Below, one piece after another: positions 45,694-53,901 of a stretch of DNA of 54,221 bases. The DNA is from Flavobacteriaceae bacterium (GTDB taxonomy: Bacteria; Bacteroidota; Bacteroidia; Flavobacteriales; Flavobacteriaceae). Position 1 is the first letter of the stretch. Each line of letters begins with the position of its first letter. The translations under genes and the position numbers were made by a program. The stretch is taken from the NCBI GenBank assembly GCA_024644745.1, contig JAHEHF010000011.1, positions 1 to 54,221 of the forward strand, in the 5' to 3' direction. The notes beneath the pieces were generated by a model that worked only from the letters and a program-made list of their open reading frames with translations, was not told the DNA's origin and searched no databases.

Positions 45694-46575
45694 TTGAAGC
45701 TGTTGAATAAAGACATTGATGACCTTATAAAAGATTTTTATGAGCATGATTATATCCTGAACGAAGAACTTGCCACATCAATATTTCTGCTTAAGAATTT
45801 GGAAAAGCCTTTACTTTTGGAAGGTAATCCGGGAGTCGGGAAAACCATGCTGGCTCAGGCTTTGGCAAAACACATGGCTACCAGGCTCATTCGTTTGCAG
45901 TGCTATGAAGGCCTGGACGTGAATACGACCATTTACGAATGGAATTATCAAAAACAACTGCTTCATATCAAACTCTTCGAGCAGGAAAAGGATAAGAAAA
46001 AACTGGGGAATCAAATATTTGGAATGGACTATATTTTAAAACGTCCCTTATTGCAATCTATAAGTTCAGAGCGTCCGGTGGTACTGTTGATTGATGAAAT
46101 CGACCGTGCCGATGAAGAATTTGAGGCCTATTTGTTGGAATTGCTTTCAGATTTTCAGATAAGCATACCCGAATTAGGCACCATCAAAGCTGTATCGAAA
46201 CCTTGGGTCATTTTAACATCCAATCGGAGCAGAGAATTGAGTGATGCCCTGAGAAGAAGGTGTTTATATCACTGGGTGGACTTTCCATCAAAATCCAAAG
46301 AAATTGACATTATCGCCAAAAAGATGCCAAACATAGATCAGGAACTGGCATCTCAGGTGGTTAACTTTATTCATAACCTGCGTAAATCTAGTCTTCATAA
46401 ACCACCGGGCATTGCAGAATCTCTTGACTGGGCAAAAACTTTGTTGCTCATGAATGTCAAGAACATCACTGATGAAATTGTGCACAATACTATTGGCAGT
46501 GTGCTGAAACACAAAGAGGATGTAGAATTTGTGCGCAACAAAAGTGTTCAGGAATTTCTGTACCCTATTGATTAG
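45694..46575 (+). CDS. coxD: CoxD, AAA+ ATPase for CO dehydrogenase maturation
   Basis: MoxR-type AAA+ ATPase of 293 residues. Walker A is EGNPGVGKTML near residue 43, Walker B is VVLLIDEIDRADEEFEAY, and the sensor/arginine region is ILTSNRSRELSDALRRRC. In Oligotropha, CoxD is needed to assemble the Cu-S-Mo centre, notably its sulfuration. The start is a TTG; the N-terminal segment before Walker A (FYEHDYILNEELATSIFLLKN) is conserved in the family, so the start must be at or near here. Together with the VWA protein coxE it forms the usual MoxR-VWA pair. Confidence 0.9.
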   Translation: MKLLNKDIDDLIKDFYEHDYILNEELATSIFLLKNLEKPLLLEGNPGVGKTMLAQALAKHMATRLIRLQCYEGLDVNTTIYEWNYQKQLLHIKLFEQEKDKKKLGNQIFGMDYILKRPLLQSISSERPVVLLIDEIDRADEEFEAYLLELLSDFQISIPELGTIKAVSKPWVILTSNRSRELSDALRRRCLYHWVDFPSKSKEIDIIAKKMPNIDQELASQVVNFIHNLRKSSLHKPPGIAESLDWAKTLLLMNVKNITDEIVHNTIGSVLKHKEDVEFVRNKSVQEFLYPID

Positions 46576-46695
46576 TTCAAACAGAATTAATAAGGAACAA
46601 GAAATCAAATATTTAAATGTTCATATTCGGTCTTGTTATTTGTCAAATAGGTTCTGGTAAGAATTTTGATATCGTAAAAAGGAATTTAATTCATA

Positions 46696-47829
46696 ATGAA
46701 AGAAGTATCCAAAACATTTAAAGAAAGGCTGATCGACTTTACTGCGTATTGTCGGGAGCGTCAATTTGTTTTGGGCCCGCAAGAAACAAAGGATTCATTT
46801 GCTATTGCGTCAATGGGTTATGCAATGGACCGCAAGCTGTTCCAGTACAGTTTAAAAGCCATTTACTGCAAGCGCAAGGAGCATTTTGATCGTTTTGATG
46901 AGATGTTCGACCGTTTTTGGAGTCGGTATTATGAAGAGAAATTAGAGAAACGAAAAAAGAAGCTTCAGCAACTTAAAAAGGAGCCGGATACCGCCACGGT
47001 TATCTTTTTGGGGGCAAAATTCAATGTTCCCAAAAAAGAAAACAAAATAGACGCCAAACAGACCAAAGGCGCCAATGAATCCATAAGGCTTAGGATGACT
47101 GATTTTTCGAAGGTTGATATTGCTGATAAAGAACGATTGGAAGAATTGGCAGAGGAGCTTTTTCATCAAATGAGCATGCGCTTCAAGCGCAGACTTGAAA
47201 ATTCGAACAAGGGAAATATAGACATAAGGCGGACCATGCGGCATGGATTGGATAAAGGAGGCTGGTTATTGGATCTGGCGCATCGTAAAAAGCGCAAAGA
47301 AAAGCGTAAAGTTGTGTTTATATTGGATGTAAGCGGTTCAATGGACACCTATAGTTATTACCTTTTGCGCTACGTTATGGTCTTAAAAAAATATTTTAAA
47401 AGCCTGGAATTTTTTACCTTTAGTACGCAATTAACTCATGTGACGCCTTTGCTAAGGCAAAACAATGAACAGGAAATTTTGAAACAGATTGGAAAAAATG
47501 TGCATTCCTGGTCGAGCGGAACGAAGATAGGAGCGTCTTTAACAGATTTTCTTACGGTCTATGGCAACAAATTTTTGAGCCAGAAGCATATTGTGGTCAT
47601 ATTAAGTGACGGACTGGAAACCGGAAGTGTTACCGTTCTGAAAGAGGCTGTCCGGACGATTAAAAGGAAATGCAAGACCCTTATCTGGTTGAACCCCTTG
47701 AAAGGAATGGAAGGTTACCGCCCCATTCAAAAAGGTATTGTCAATGTTATGCCGCATTTGGACGCGTTTGAGTCGGCACACAATCTGGATAGTCTTATGA
47801 AACTGGAAAAATTATTGATCGATGTTTAG
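46696..47829 (+). CDS. coxE: CoxE, VWA-domain CO dehydrogenase maturation protein
   Basis: 377-residue VWA protein of the CoxE group. The first ~190 residues are highly basic and helical. The VWA domain begins at KVVFILDVSGSMDTYS, with a MIDAS DxSxS motif starting near residue 211, and ILSDGLETGS follows. It partners CoxD and, in known systems, helps introduce copper to the active site. The gene follows coxD after 120 bases and its last 8 bases overlap coxF. Confidence 0.9.
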   Translation: MKEVSKTFKERLIDFTAYCRERQFVLGPQETKDSFAIASMGYAMDRKLFQYSLKAIYCKRKEHFDRFDEMFDRFWSRYYEEKLEKRKKKLQQLKKEPDTATVIFLGAKFNVPKKENKIDAKQTKGANESIRLRMTDFSKVDIADKERLEELAEELFHQMSMRFKRRLENSNKGNIDIRRTMRHGLDKGGWLLDLAHRKKRKEKRKVVFILDVSGSMDTYSYYLLRYVMVLKKYFKSLEFFTFSTQLTHVTPLLRQNNEQEILKQIGKNVHSWSSGTKIGASLTDFLTVYGNKFLSQKHIVVILSDGLETGSVTVLKEAVRTIKRKCKTLIWLNPLKGMEGYRPIQKGIVNVMPHLDAFESAHNLDSLMKLEKLLIDV

Positions 47830-48841
47830 TGAATTGACCATAAAATTACGGGAATATCTTGATAAAGGTGAGAATTTGGCAGTAGCCCAGGTGATTGATC
47901 GAGCCGCACCAAGTTCAAGCAAGGTGACTGATAAAGCCATTATTTTGGAAACGGGTGAACTTATCGGCTGGATTGGCGGAGGCTGTGTAAGAGGAATTGT
48001 CATAAAGGAAGCTCTCGAGGTTATCAAAACCAAAAGATATAGAAAAGTTCGAATTTCTCCTGAAGGAGGATTGAGCAGCAGCAATAATATTAAAAATTAC
48101 ATTATGTCTTGTCAAAGTGGAGGAACAGTAGAAGTAATCATCGAACCTGTGTTTCCGTTACCTGAATTGATAGTGGTTGGAAAATCAAACATTGCCAGAA
48201 AATTGGCAGCCCTTGGTGCTACAGCCGATTTTAAAGTAACTGCCATGGCCCGGGATGCCGACCAGCATATGTTTCCTTTGGCATCGGTTGTGAGAGAAAA
48301 TGTAAGTTTTGAAGAGATAAAGAATTTCAACAATGCATATATTGTTGTTGCAACCCAGGGTGAAGATGATGAGGAAAATGTTGAAAAAGCGCTTTCTACA
48401 ACAGCTAAATATGTGGGTTATGTTAGCAGTTCCAAAAAATCAGATTTAATAAGAAAATATCTGAGATCAAAAAATATTCCAAGTGAGCGAATCAAGGATT
48501 TAAAAAGCCCTGTTGGTTTTGACATCAATGCCAAACTTGCGGGAGAAGTTGCGATCAGTATTTTGGCTGAAATAGTTGAGGATTTTAGAAATAAGGGGAA
48601 AGATGTTAGCGATTGTTGCGGTTCAAAAGCTGAGGCAATGGAAGAGCCGGTTCCTGATCAAAATATAAATGAAAAGTTCACGGAAGAATATTACATCAAC
48701 CCGGTTTGTGGTGTTCCGGTATCTAAAAAGAGTCCGAAGCACATAATAGACTATCAAGGGGAAAAGGTTTATTTTTGCTGTGACGGTTGCAAAGTAAGTT
48801 TCGAAAAAAACCCCTCTCAGTATATTCCTGAAAAACTTTAA
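47822..48841 (+). CDS. coxF: CoxF: XdhC-domain protein fused to a C-terminal YHS domain
   Basis: 339-residue protein with two parts. Residues ~1-260 form an XdhC/CoxI domain (AQVIDRAAPSSSKVTDKAI, GWIGGGCVRG) plus the XdhC Rossmann domain. After a CCGSKAE linker, residues ~288-339 are a YHS metal-binding domain: NPVCGVPV with C296, and YFCCDGCKVSFEKNPSQY with C319, C320 and C323. YHS domains occur in copper ATPases and metal sensors, fitting copper delivery to the CO dehydrogenase active site. It overlaps coxE by 8 bases and closes the operon. Confidence 0.9.
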   Translation: MFSELTIKLREYLDKGENLAVAQVIDRAAPSSSKVTDKAIILETGELIGWIGGGCVRGIVIKEALEVIKTKRYRKVRISPEGGLSSSNNIKNYIMSCQSGGTVEVIIEPVFPLPELIVVGKSNIARKLAALGATADFKVTAMARDADQHMFPLASVVRENVSFEEIKNFNNAYIVVATQGEDDEENVEKALSTTAKYVGYVSSSKKSDLIRKYLRSKNIPSERIKDLKSPVGFDINAKLAGEVAISILAEIVEDFRNKGKDVSDCCGSKAEAMEEPVPDQNINEKFTEEYYINPVCGVPVSKKSPKHIIDYQGEKVYFCCDGCKVSFEKNPSQYIPEKL

Positions 48842-48902
48842 CTTCGTTTAAAACTGGATTGATGCTGGAAATTGATGTACAGAGGATCTCCTGTCTAAGG
48901 CC

Positions 48903-50339
48903 TTAGTTTACTATTCCAAGCACATTGTACAGGGTCGCCCTTGCTTTCAGGGTTTTCATATTCAACGAGTTTGCCTTTAAAGCTGTTTCCAATAATTTTT
49001 GTTCTCTGCTGTTGATAATGAACAATGAACTTTCTCCCAACTGGAACTTACGTTCTTCTGCGCGTACAAGTTCCTCATAATCTGATACAATTTTCTTTAC
49101 GAGCTGATTTTGTTCCTCTAAAGAAATAACCTCCGCCTGGGTGGCATCAATTTTGTTCTGTAGCATCAGGGAGGCAGAAATTCTTTCGTAGTTGGCATCC
49201 TGTAACTTTAGTTTTGAAAGCTTCAGATCGCCTCTCTCTTTACGAAGAAAGATTGGAAAGCTGAAATTTACCCCAACTTTGTAGTTGTTTGTGTTGAAAT
49301 TGTTGAAGTCATCTGCTTCCTGTGTCAATAAGTTGTACTGCAGGTCGATTTTAGGCAATAAATTGTTTCTTTTGAGTGCCCTATCTACCTCAAGCCCCTC
49401 CACTTTGGCAGAAATACTTCTTAATTTCGGGTGTTCGTTTAAGACATCAGGGTCTGCAGTAATGCCTTCCAAATAAAGCGATGAGGAAAGAATTTCTGAT
49501 TCGGGAAATTCGGGAACGACCTGATCTTGTATCAAAAGCGGCACCTCATTCAGCCATAAATAATTGCTTACTTTAAGGGAGGCCTTTGTACTTTTCAAGC
49601 GTGCCGCTTCCAGGTTCAGGTTCCTGTTCTGCACAATTATCTTTGCTTCAACTGAATCTATGGCAGCGGCTTCGCCTTCTTCCACATTTCGTTTGACACC
49701 CTCAAAACGGGTTTGTGCATTGGTCAAAAAATTCTTGTATATAGATTGCATCGTATGGGCTTCCAACCACTCAAAATAAGCCTTGCTCGCTTCGTAAATT
49801 AATTCATTTACAAGCAGATCTCGTTCAGCCGCAGACTGGTCCAGAAAAAAGCGGGCTTTTTTCAAAACAGCCATCCGGTCATTCATCAAAAGACCTTTGG
49901 CAAGGGAAACAGAAATTCCGGCGCTGAACAATCCGCCTTCGGGAACCGTGAGGCTGGGATCAAGATACTGCCCCGTATTATTTTCAAAGTTGGCTTTGAA
50001 TTCAACGCCATACCAGGTTGGAATTTTAAATGCGGCATTCAATTGATTGTAATATTCAGTAGACATAAATTCTTTTCGTGAGTAATCCACCTCGATTTTT
50101 GGATCAAAACCACCTCTTGAACGAAGTAAATTTGCCTCACCGGCACTGAGTTGCAGATTGGCTTGTTTGATGATCGGATGGTGCTGTTTCACATAGCCCA
50201 GATACTCCTCAAAGCTCAAGATCTGCGGAGACACTTCAGATTCATTCTGGGCTGTATTGATGTTCATTTCCTGTGCATTGCCAACATGATTAAATGCAAA
50301 GAACATCAGTACGGCAAATATTTTATATGGTCGTATCAT
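48903..50339 (-). CDS. TolC-family outer membrane efflux protein
   Basis: Outer-membrane channel of 478 residues. The Sec signal IFAVLMFFAFNHVGNAQ is cut near residue 22. The protein has the alternating long helices and strand pairs of TolC-like proteins, with coiled-coil stretches such as LKSTKASLKV and VISLEEQNQLVKKIVSDYEEL. It starts the base before the HlyD stop and is the last gene of the exporter operon. Substrate is unknown. Confidence 0.88.
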   Translation of the reverse strand: MIRPYKIFAVLMFFAFNHVGNAQEMNINTAQNESEVSPQILSFEEYLGYVKQHHPIIKQANLQLSAGEANLLRSRGGFDPKIEVDYSRKEFMSTEYYNQLNAAFKIPTWYGVEFKANFENNTGQYLDPSLTVPEGGLFSAGISVSLAKGLLMNDRMAVLKKARFFLDQSAAERDLLVNELIYEASKAYFEWLEAHTMQSIYKNFLTNAQTRFEGVKRNVEEGEAAAIDSVEAKIIVQNRNLNLEAARLKSTKASLKVSNYLWLNEVPLLIQDQVVPEFPESEILSSSLYLEGITADPDVLNEHPKLRSISAKVEGLEVDRALKRNNLLPKIDLQYNLLTQEADDFNNFNTNNYKVGVNFSFPIFLRKERGDLKLSKLKLQDANYERISASLMLQNKIDATQAEVISLEEQNQLVKKIVSDYEELVRAEERKFQLGESSLFIINSREQKLLETALKANSLNMKTLKARATLYNVLGIVN

Positions 50340-51686
50340 TTATTTAATCGATTTTTTGTTCAACTCAGGTTGATAATAGTTAGGGGGGAAGCCATTGAGC
50401 TGCCTCCAGAATTCATACCAGATCGGTACATCTTCAAGCAGTGCCATGGTATAAGCACCCGATCCCACCCTTATGCTTTCGGGCCATTCAACGTCATTTT
50501 GATCAGGAGCGATGAGTATCCTGAACTTTCCATTGTCACTGATGAATCTCTCGATCGCCACAACCTCCCCGCCATAGGTCCCGTAAGAAGCATTGGGCCA
50601 ACCACTGAAAAAGATTCCAGGCCATCCGTCAAACTGGATACGAACCTTTTCACCCAAGTGGATCAGGGGCAAATCAATGGGTTCAATATAGGTTTCAACG
50701 GCAAGTTCATAATCAGCAGGCATGATGCCGACAAGTTTTTCTCCCTCTTTGAAGGTTTCTCCAATACCGCCGAGGATCGCTTTATTGATGTAACCATTTT
50801 GAGGCGCCGTAATGTAAGACAGGGCATTTCTCATCTCGTAGTTCGTTGACTGATTTTCAAGTTTACTGACCTCAACCTGCGCTTCCAACTGATTCGATTC
50901 TGCTGTAAAACGATCGCTCTGGGATTTGGCGATCTTGTCTGAATATTCAGCCGAAATTCTGCCAATCTCAAATTGTGCGTTCAAAATTTCATTTTGACTG
51001 ATCAGCAACTGGTTCTCCTGTGCGATCAGTTTTGCCTGAGCCTCCTGAAGTTTTAATCCCTTTACTTCCACGTCAGTCATTGCCTTTAACCCTTCGCTGT
51101 GCAGTGTAACTGTCCTTTCGTACTGGCGGTTAATAATTGAAAGGTTGGTTTTAGCCGCCACAAAATCGATACTGTCACTTTGAACTTTGAACTTTGATTG
51201 TGCCAGCTTGTTTTTTGCCTGAGACAATTTTAGCTCACGCTCCTTTTCAAGGGCTTCAACCTGATTTTTTAGTGCGCTTATTTTTTCCTGATAAGATTGT
51301 ACAGAAAGATTTTTTGCATCACGTTGCTGCCTGGTTCGTTGGATGAGCATGGGATCCTGGTATTCATTTTTTATTTCAGATATAAAAAGAATGGTATCCC
51401 CTTTTTTTACAAAATCACCTTCCCTGACGAACCATTTCTCGATCCTTCCTGGGATGGTCGATTGTATGGTCTGTGGTCGCTGGTCGGGCATTAAGGTTGT
51501 TACATAGCCATTGCCTGTCACATTCTGCGTCCATGGAAGAAACATTATGACCAGCATGGTTATGGCAAAGACGCGTAAAAATCTGTTGAAGATTTTAAAG
51601 TGCCTTTTTTTTAGCGCCCCTTCGAATGACTTATATCCGTCAAGCGCCACTTTTTGATTGAGTTTGTTATGAGATATATTAAGCAT
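50340..51686 (-). CDS. HlyD-family membrane fusion (adaptor) protein
   Basis: 448-residue periplasmic adaptor. One N-terminal transmembrane helix (RVFAITMLVIMFLPW, near residue 38) precedes a biotinyl-lipoyl-like hairpin region (IPGRIEKWFVREGDFVKKGD), a long coiled coil at residues ~120-260, and a beta-barrel part with APQNGYINKAILGGIGETFKEGE. It connects the inner-membrane ABC protein to TolC. Its gene overlaps the ABC gene by 8 bases. Confidence 0.9.
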   Translation of the reverse strand: MLNISHNKLNQKVALDGYKSFEGALKKRHFKIFNRFLRVFAITMLVIMFLPWTQNVTGNGYVTTLMPDQRPQTIQSTIPGRIEKWFVREGDFVKKGDTILFISEIKNEYQDPMLIQRTRQQRDAKNLSVQSYQEKISALKNQVEALEKERELKLSQAKNKLAQSKFKVQSDSIDFVAAKTNLSIINRQYERTVTLHSEGLKAMTDVEVKGLKLQEAQAKLIAQENQLLISQNEILNAQFEIGRISAEYSDKIAKSQSDRFTAESNQLEAQVEVSKLENQSTNYEMRNALSYITAPQNGYINKAILGGIGETFKEGEKLVGIMPADYELAVETYIEPIDLPLIHLGEKVRIQFDGWPGIFFSGWPNASYGTYGGEVVAIERFISDNGKFRILIAPDQNDVEWPESIRVGSGAYTMALLEDVPIWYEFWRQLNGFPPNYYQPELNKKSIK

Positions 51687-53346
51687 TTTCGTTCTTTTTT
51701 AGGATGCCCTGTGGCAGGGTTAATATATGAGCGCATTTATTCTTCCAAATTGGATTTCCTGAGGACACAACGATGGCCCATGGATGAGAGTCATCGGTTA
51801 GATAGGAAACAATTTCCCTGGCCTCATTTGCCTCAAAATGTTCGAGGGGATCTTTAAGAAACAAGAGCCTTGGCTCATGAACAATCGCACGAGCAAGTAC
51901 AATCCGTTTTGAAATCGTATAAGGTATGTGTTGTCCTTGCGCGTACAACATGGTGTTTAGCCCATCGGGTTGTTTCTTTACAAAATTGATCAGGCCGATC
52001 CGCTTAATCACCTCATTTACACGTTCTGGAGTTATCGATGGGTTTCCAAAGGTGATGTTCTCTAAAATGGTACCTTCAAAGGGATATTGCTCGGGCAGTA
52101 CCTGACCAACATGACTTCGGTATATATTTGGTGAAATTCCCTTAATTGAGGTGTCATTGATATAAAGCGCTCCTGAAGTGGGCGACAGGATTCCGGATAG
52201 CAGTTTCAGTAAAGTTGTTTTTCCTGATCCTGATACCCCTTGCAGCAGAATGCGGTCTTTTTGAGCTATCGTCAGGTTGATGTTTTTCAACACTTCCTTG
52301 CCGTCCGGAGTGGTATAGGCTATTTCCTCCAGTTCAGCCTGAATTGGTTCCAGAGACTTAAACGGATCAATTCCTTCCTGATCCTCCAATTCCTTGTCAA
52401 CGACCTGTCCAATTTTTTCCAGGGACGTTAAAATATCATAAAATGTTTCCAGTCCACCAATCAGTTTTTCAACAGAGTTGATCACCAAAAGAATGATGAT
52501 CTCAGCAGCAACAAACTGACCAATATTCATTTGCTGATTCAATACAAGCAAGCCCCCAATGATCAACAATCCTGCAGTGACTAAAATTTTAAAACCAACC
52601 ATCTGTATAAATTGAACTATGAGGACTTTGAAATGGTTTTCTCTGGCGTCTAGATAGTTTTTGGTAAGTGTATCGTTGCGCGTCATGGCCAATGAAGTTT
52701 TACCGGAAAGTTTAAAGCTCAGCAGAGAGCGTGTAATTTCCTGTATCCAGTGGGCCACCTTGTACTTGTTCTTTGACTCGATCAAGCTCGTTTCAAGTCC
52801 TTTTTTTGCTGTGAACTTGAATACAGAATAAATCAATAGAATCAGTAACAATCCGTAAAGGATAAAAAACGGATGGTAGAAAGAGAGGAGCGTAATACCA
52901 AAGACAATCTGTAAAGAAGCCGCGGGAAAATCTATCAACACTTTTGGAAGGCCTTTTTGAACAGTTAATGTGTCAAAAAAACGATTGGCCAATTCCGGTG
53001 GATAATCCGTATCCAACTCACTGATTTTTATTTTTGGAAAGCGATAGACGAATTCAAAAGAAGCACGGGCGAATATTTTTTGCTGGATATTTTCAAGAAT
53101 TCGCAACTGCATCAATTGCAATGCGCCTTGAAACCCAACACCCAGAGTGACCAGTGCGACAAGTACGATCCATGAGGAGGAGATCTGAACGCCTTGAATC
53201 AGGTTGATGATGGCCTGAATACCAAGGGGTAGGGACAAGGCAACAAGACCTGCAAATATGGCATAATAAAATATCTGTTTGATATCTCGTTTATCTAGTT
53301 GCAACAGGTTGACAAAACGTTGCAGGGGTGACATGGTATTTTTCAT
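51679..53346 (-). CDS. ABC exporter (TMD-NBD fusion) with degenerate nucleotide-binding motifs
   Basis: 555-residue ABC protein without a C39 peptidase domain. A six-helix membrane domain (about residues 20-300) precedes a nucleotide-binding domain. Walker A is intact (GVSGSGKTTLLKLL), but the signature reads YTISKRIVLARAI instead of LSGGQ, Walker B reads LLFLKDPLEHF with Lys-Asp where Asp-Glu is expected, and the H-loop His is missing (IVVSSGNP). The domain can probably bind ATP but hydrolysis is doubtful. It heads the ABC-HlyD-TolC operon. Confidence 0.87.
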   Translation of the reverse strand: MKNTMSPLQRFVNLLQLDKRDIKQIFYYAIFAGLVALSLPLGIQAIINLIQGVQISSSWIVLVALVTLGVGFQGALQLMQLRILENIQQKIFARASFEFVYRFPKIKISELDTDYPPELANRFFDTLTVQKGLPKVLIDFPAASLQIVFGITLLSFYHPFFILYGLLLILLIYSVFKFTAKKGLETSLIESKNKYKVAHWIQEITRSLLSFKLSGKTSLAMTRNDTLTKNYLDARENHFKVLIVQFIQMVGFKILVTAGLLIIGGLLVLNQQMNIGQFVAAEIIILLVINSVEKLIGGLETFYDILTSLEKIGQVVDKELEDQEGIDPFKSLEPIQAELEEIAYTTPDGKEVLKNINLTIAQKDRILLQGVSGSGKTTLLKLLSGILSPTSGALYINDTSIKGISPNIYRSHVGQVLPEQYPFEGTILENITFGNPSITPERVNEVIKRIGLINFVKKQPDGLNTMLYAQGQHIPYTISKRIVLARAIVHEPRLLFLKDPLEHFEANEAREIVSYLTDDSHPWAIVVSSGNPIWKNKCAHILTLPQGILKKNENA

Positions 53347-53469
53347 TACATTTTAAATTAAGCTGTTTACTCTCATGCGAATACCGCTACAGAGAATAAA
53401 TGAAGTTAATGATAATTATACATTAATCGCTCAATTAAATCTGAGCGATTTCAAGGAAGTGAAATGGCA

Positions 53470-53901
53470 TTAGGATAATTCGGGAGGAGGGATTGGAATA
53501 TCCTTTTTGAAATCGGATACAAATCTTTTTAATGCAAAATTGCTCAAGAGATTTGAACTCTCTTGATTATCATCATTGGATCTTGATACCTGGAGTTCAA
53601 TCTTTTCATCATGATTCTCCTTTTCATATTTTTCTTTCGAGTCAAAATCAGTTGTACCCTCTGATTGGATCAATTCCACTGAACTTTCGTTCATTGAAAC
53701 CATAGATTCAATGGCAGGGACTGCGAGCAAAGAGAAAAGCACCAGAAAGATGGCCATATATCTGTACATGGCCTTTGAACCATATCTCTTGCCATCTGCA
53801 AAAATAAATTTGATTCTGCCGATCAAAGCATCTACGAAGCCATTGAATTTAAAGGGCTTGTGTTTGTTGCTTTTACTGATATATGTTACTTTTTTCTTCA
53901 T
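53470..53901 (-). CDS. Small single-span membrane protein of unknown function
   Basis: 143 residues. The N-terminal ~45 are basic, one transmembrane segment follows (MAIFLVLFSLLAVPAI, near residues 48-63), and the tail is acidic and hydrophilic, ending in IPIPPPELS. No known domain is recognised. It is on the same strand as the exporter, 123 bases upstream of the ABC gene, so it may be an accessory or regulator. The ATG follows a TATATTTG promoter element. Confidence 0.65.
   Translation of the reverse strand: MKKKVTYISKSNKHKPFKFNGFVDALIGRIKFIFADGKRYGSKAMYRYMAIFLVLFSLLAVPAIESMVSMNESSVELIQSEGTTDFDSKEKYEKENHDEKIELQVSRSNDDNQESSNLLSNFALKRFVSDFKKDIPIPPPELS

Noticed and set aside
48842-48902. Terminator between coxF and the TolC gene
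   Set aside because: The AGGATCTCCT repeat has only a 4-bp stem with a 2-base loop and no T run.
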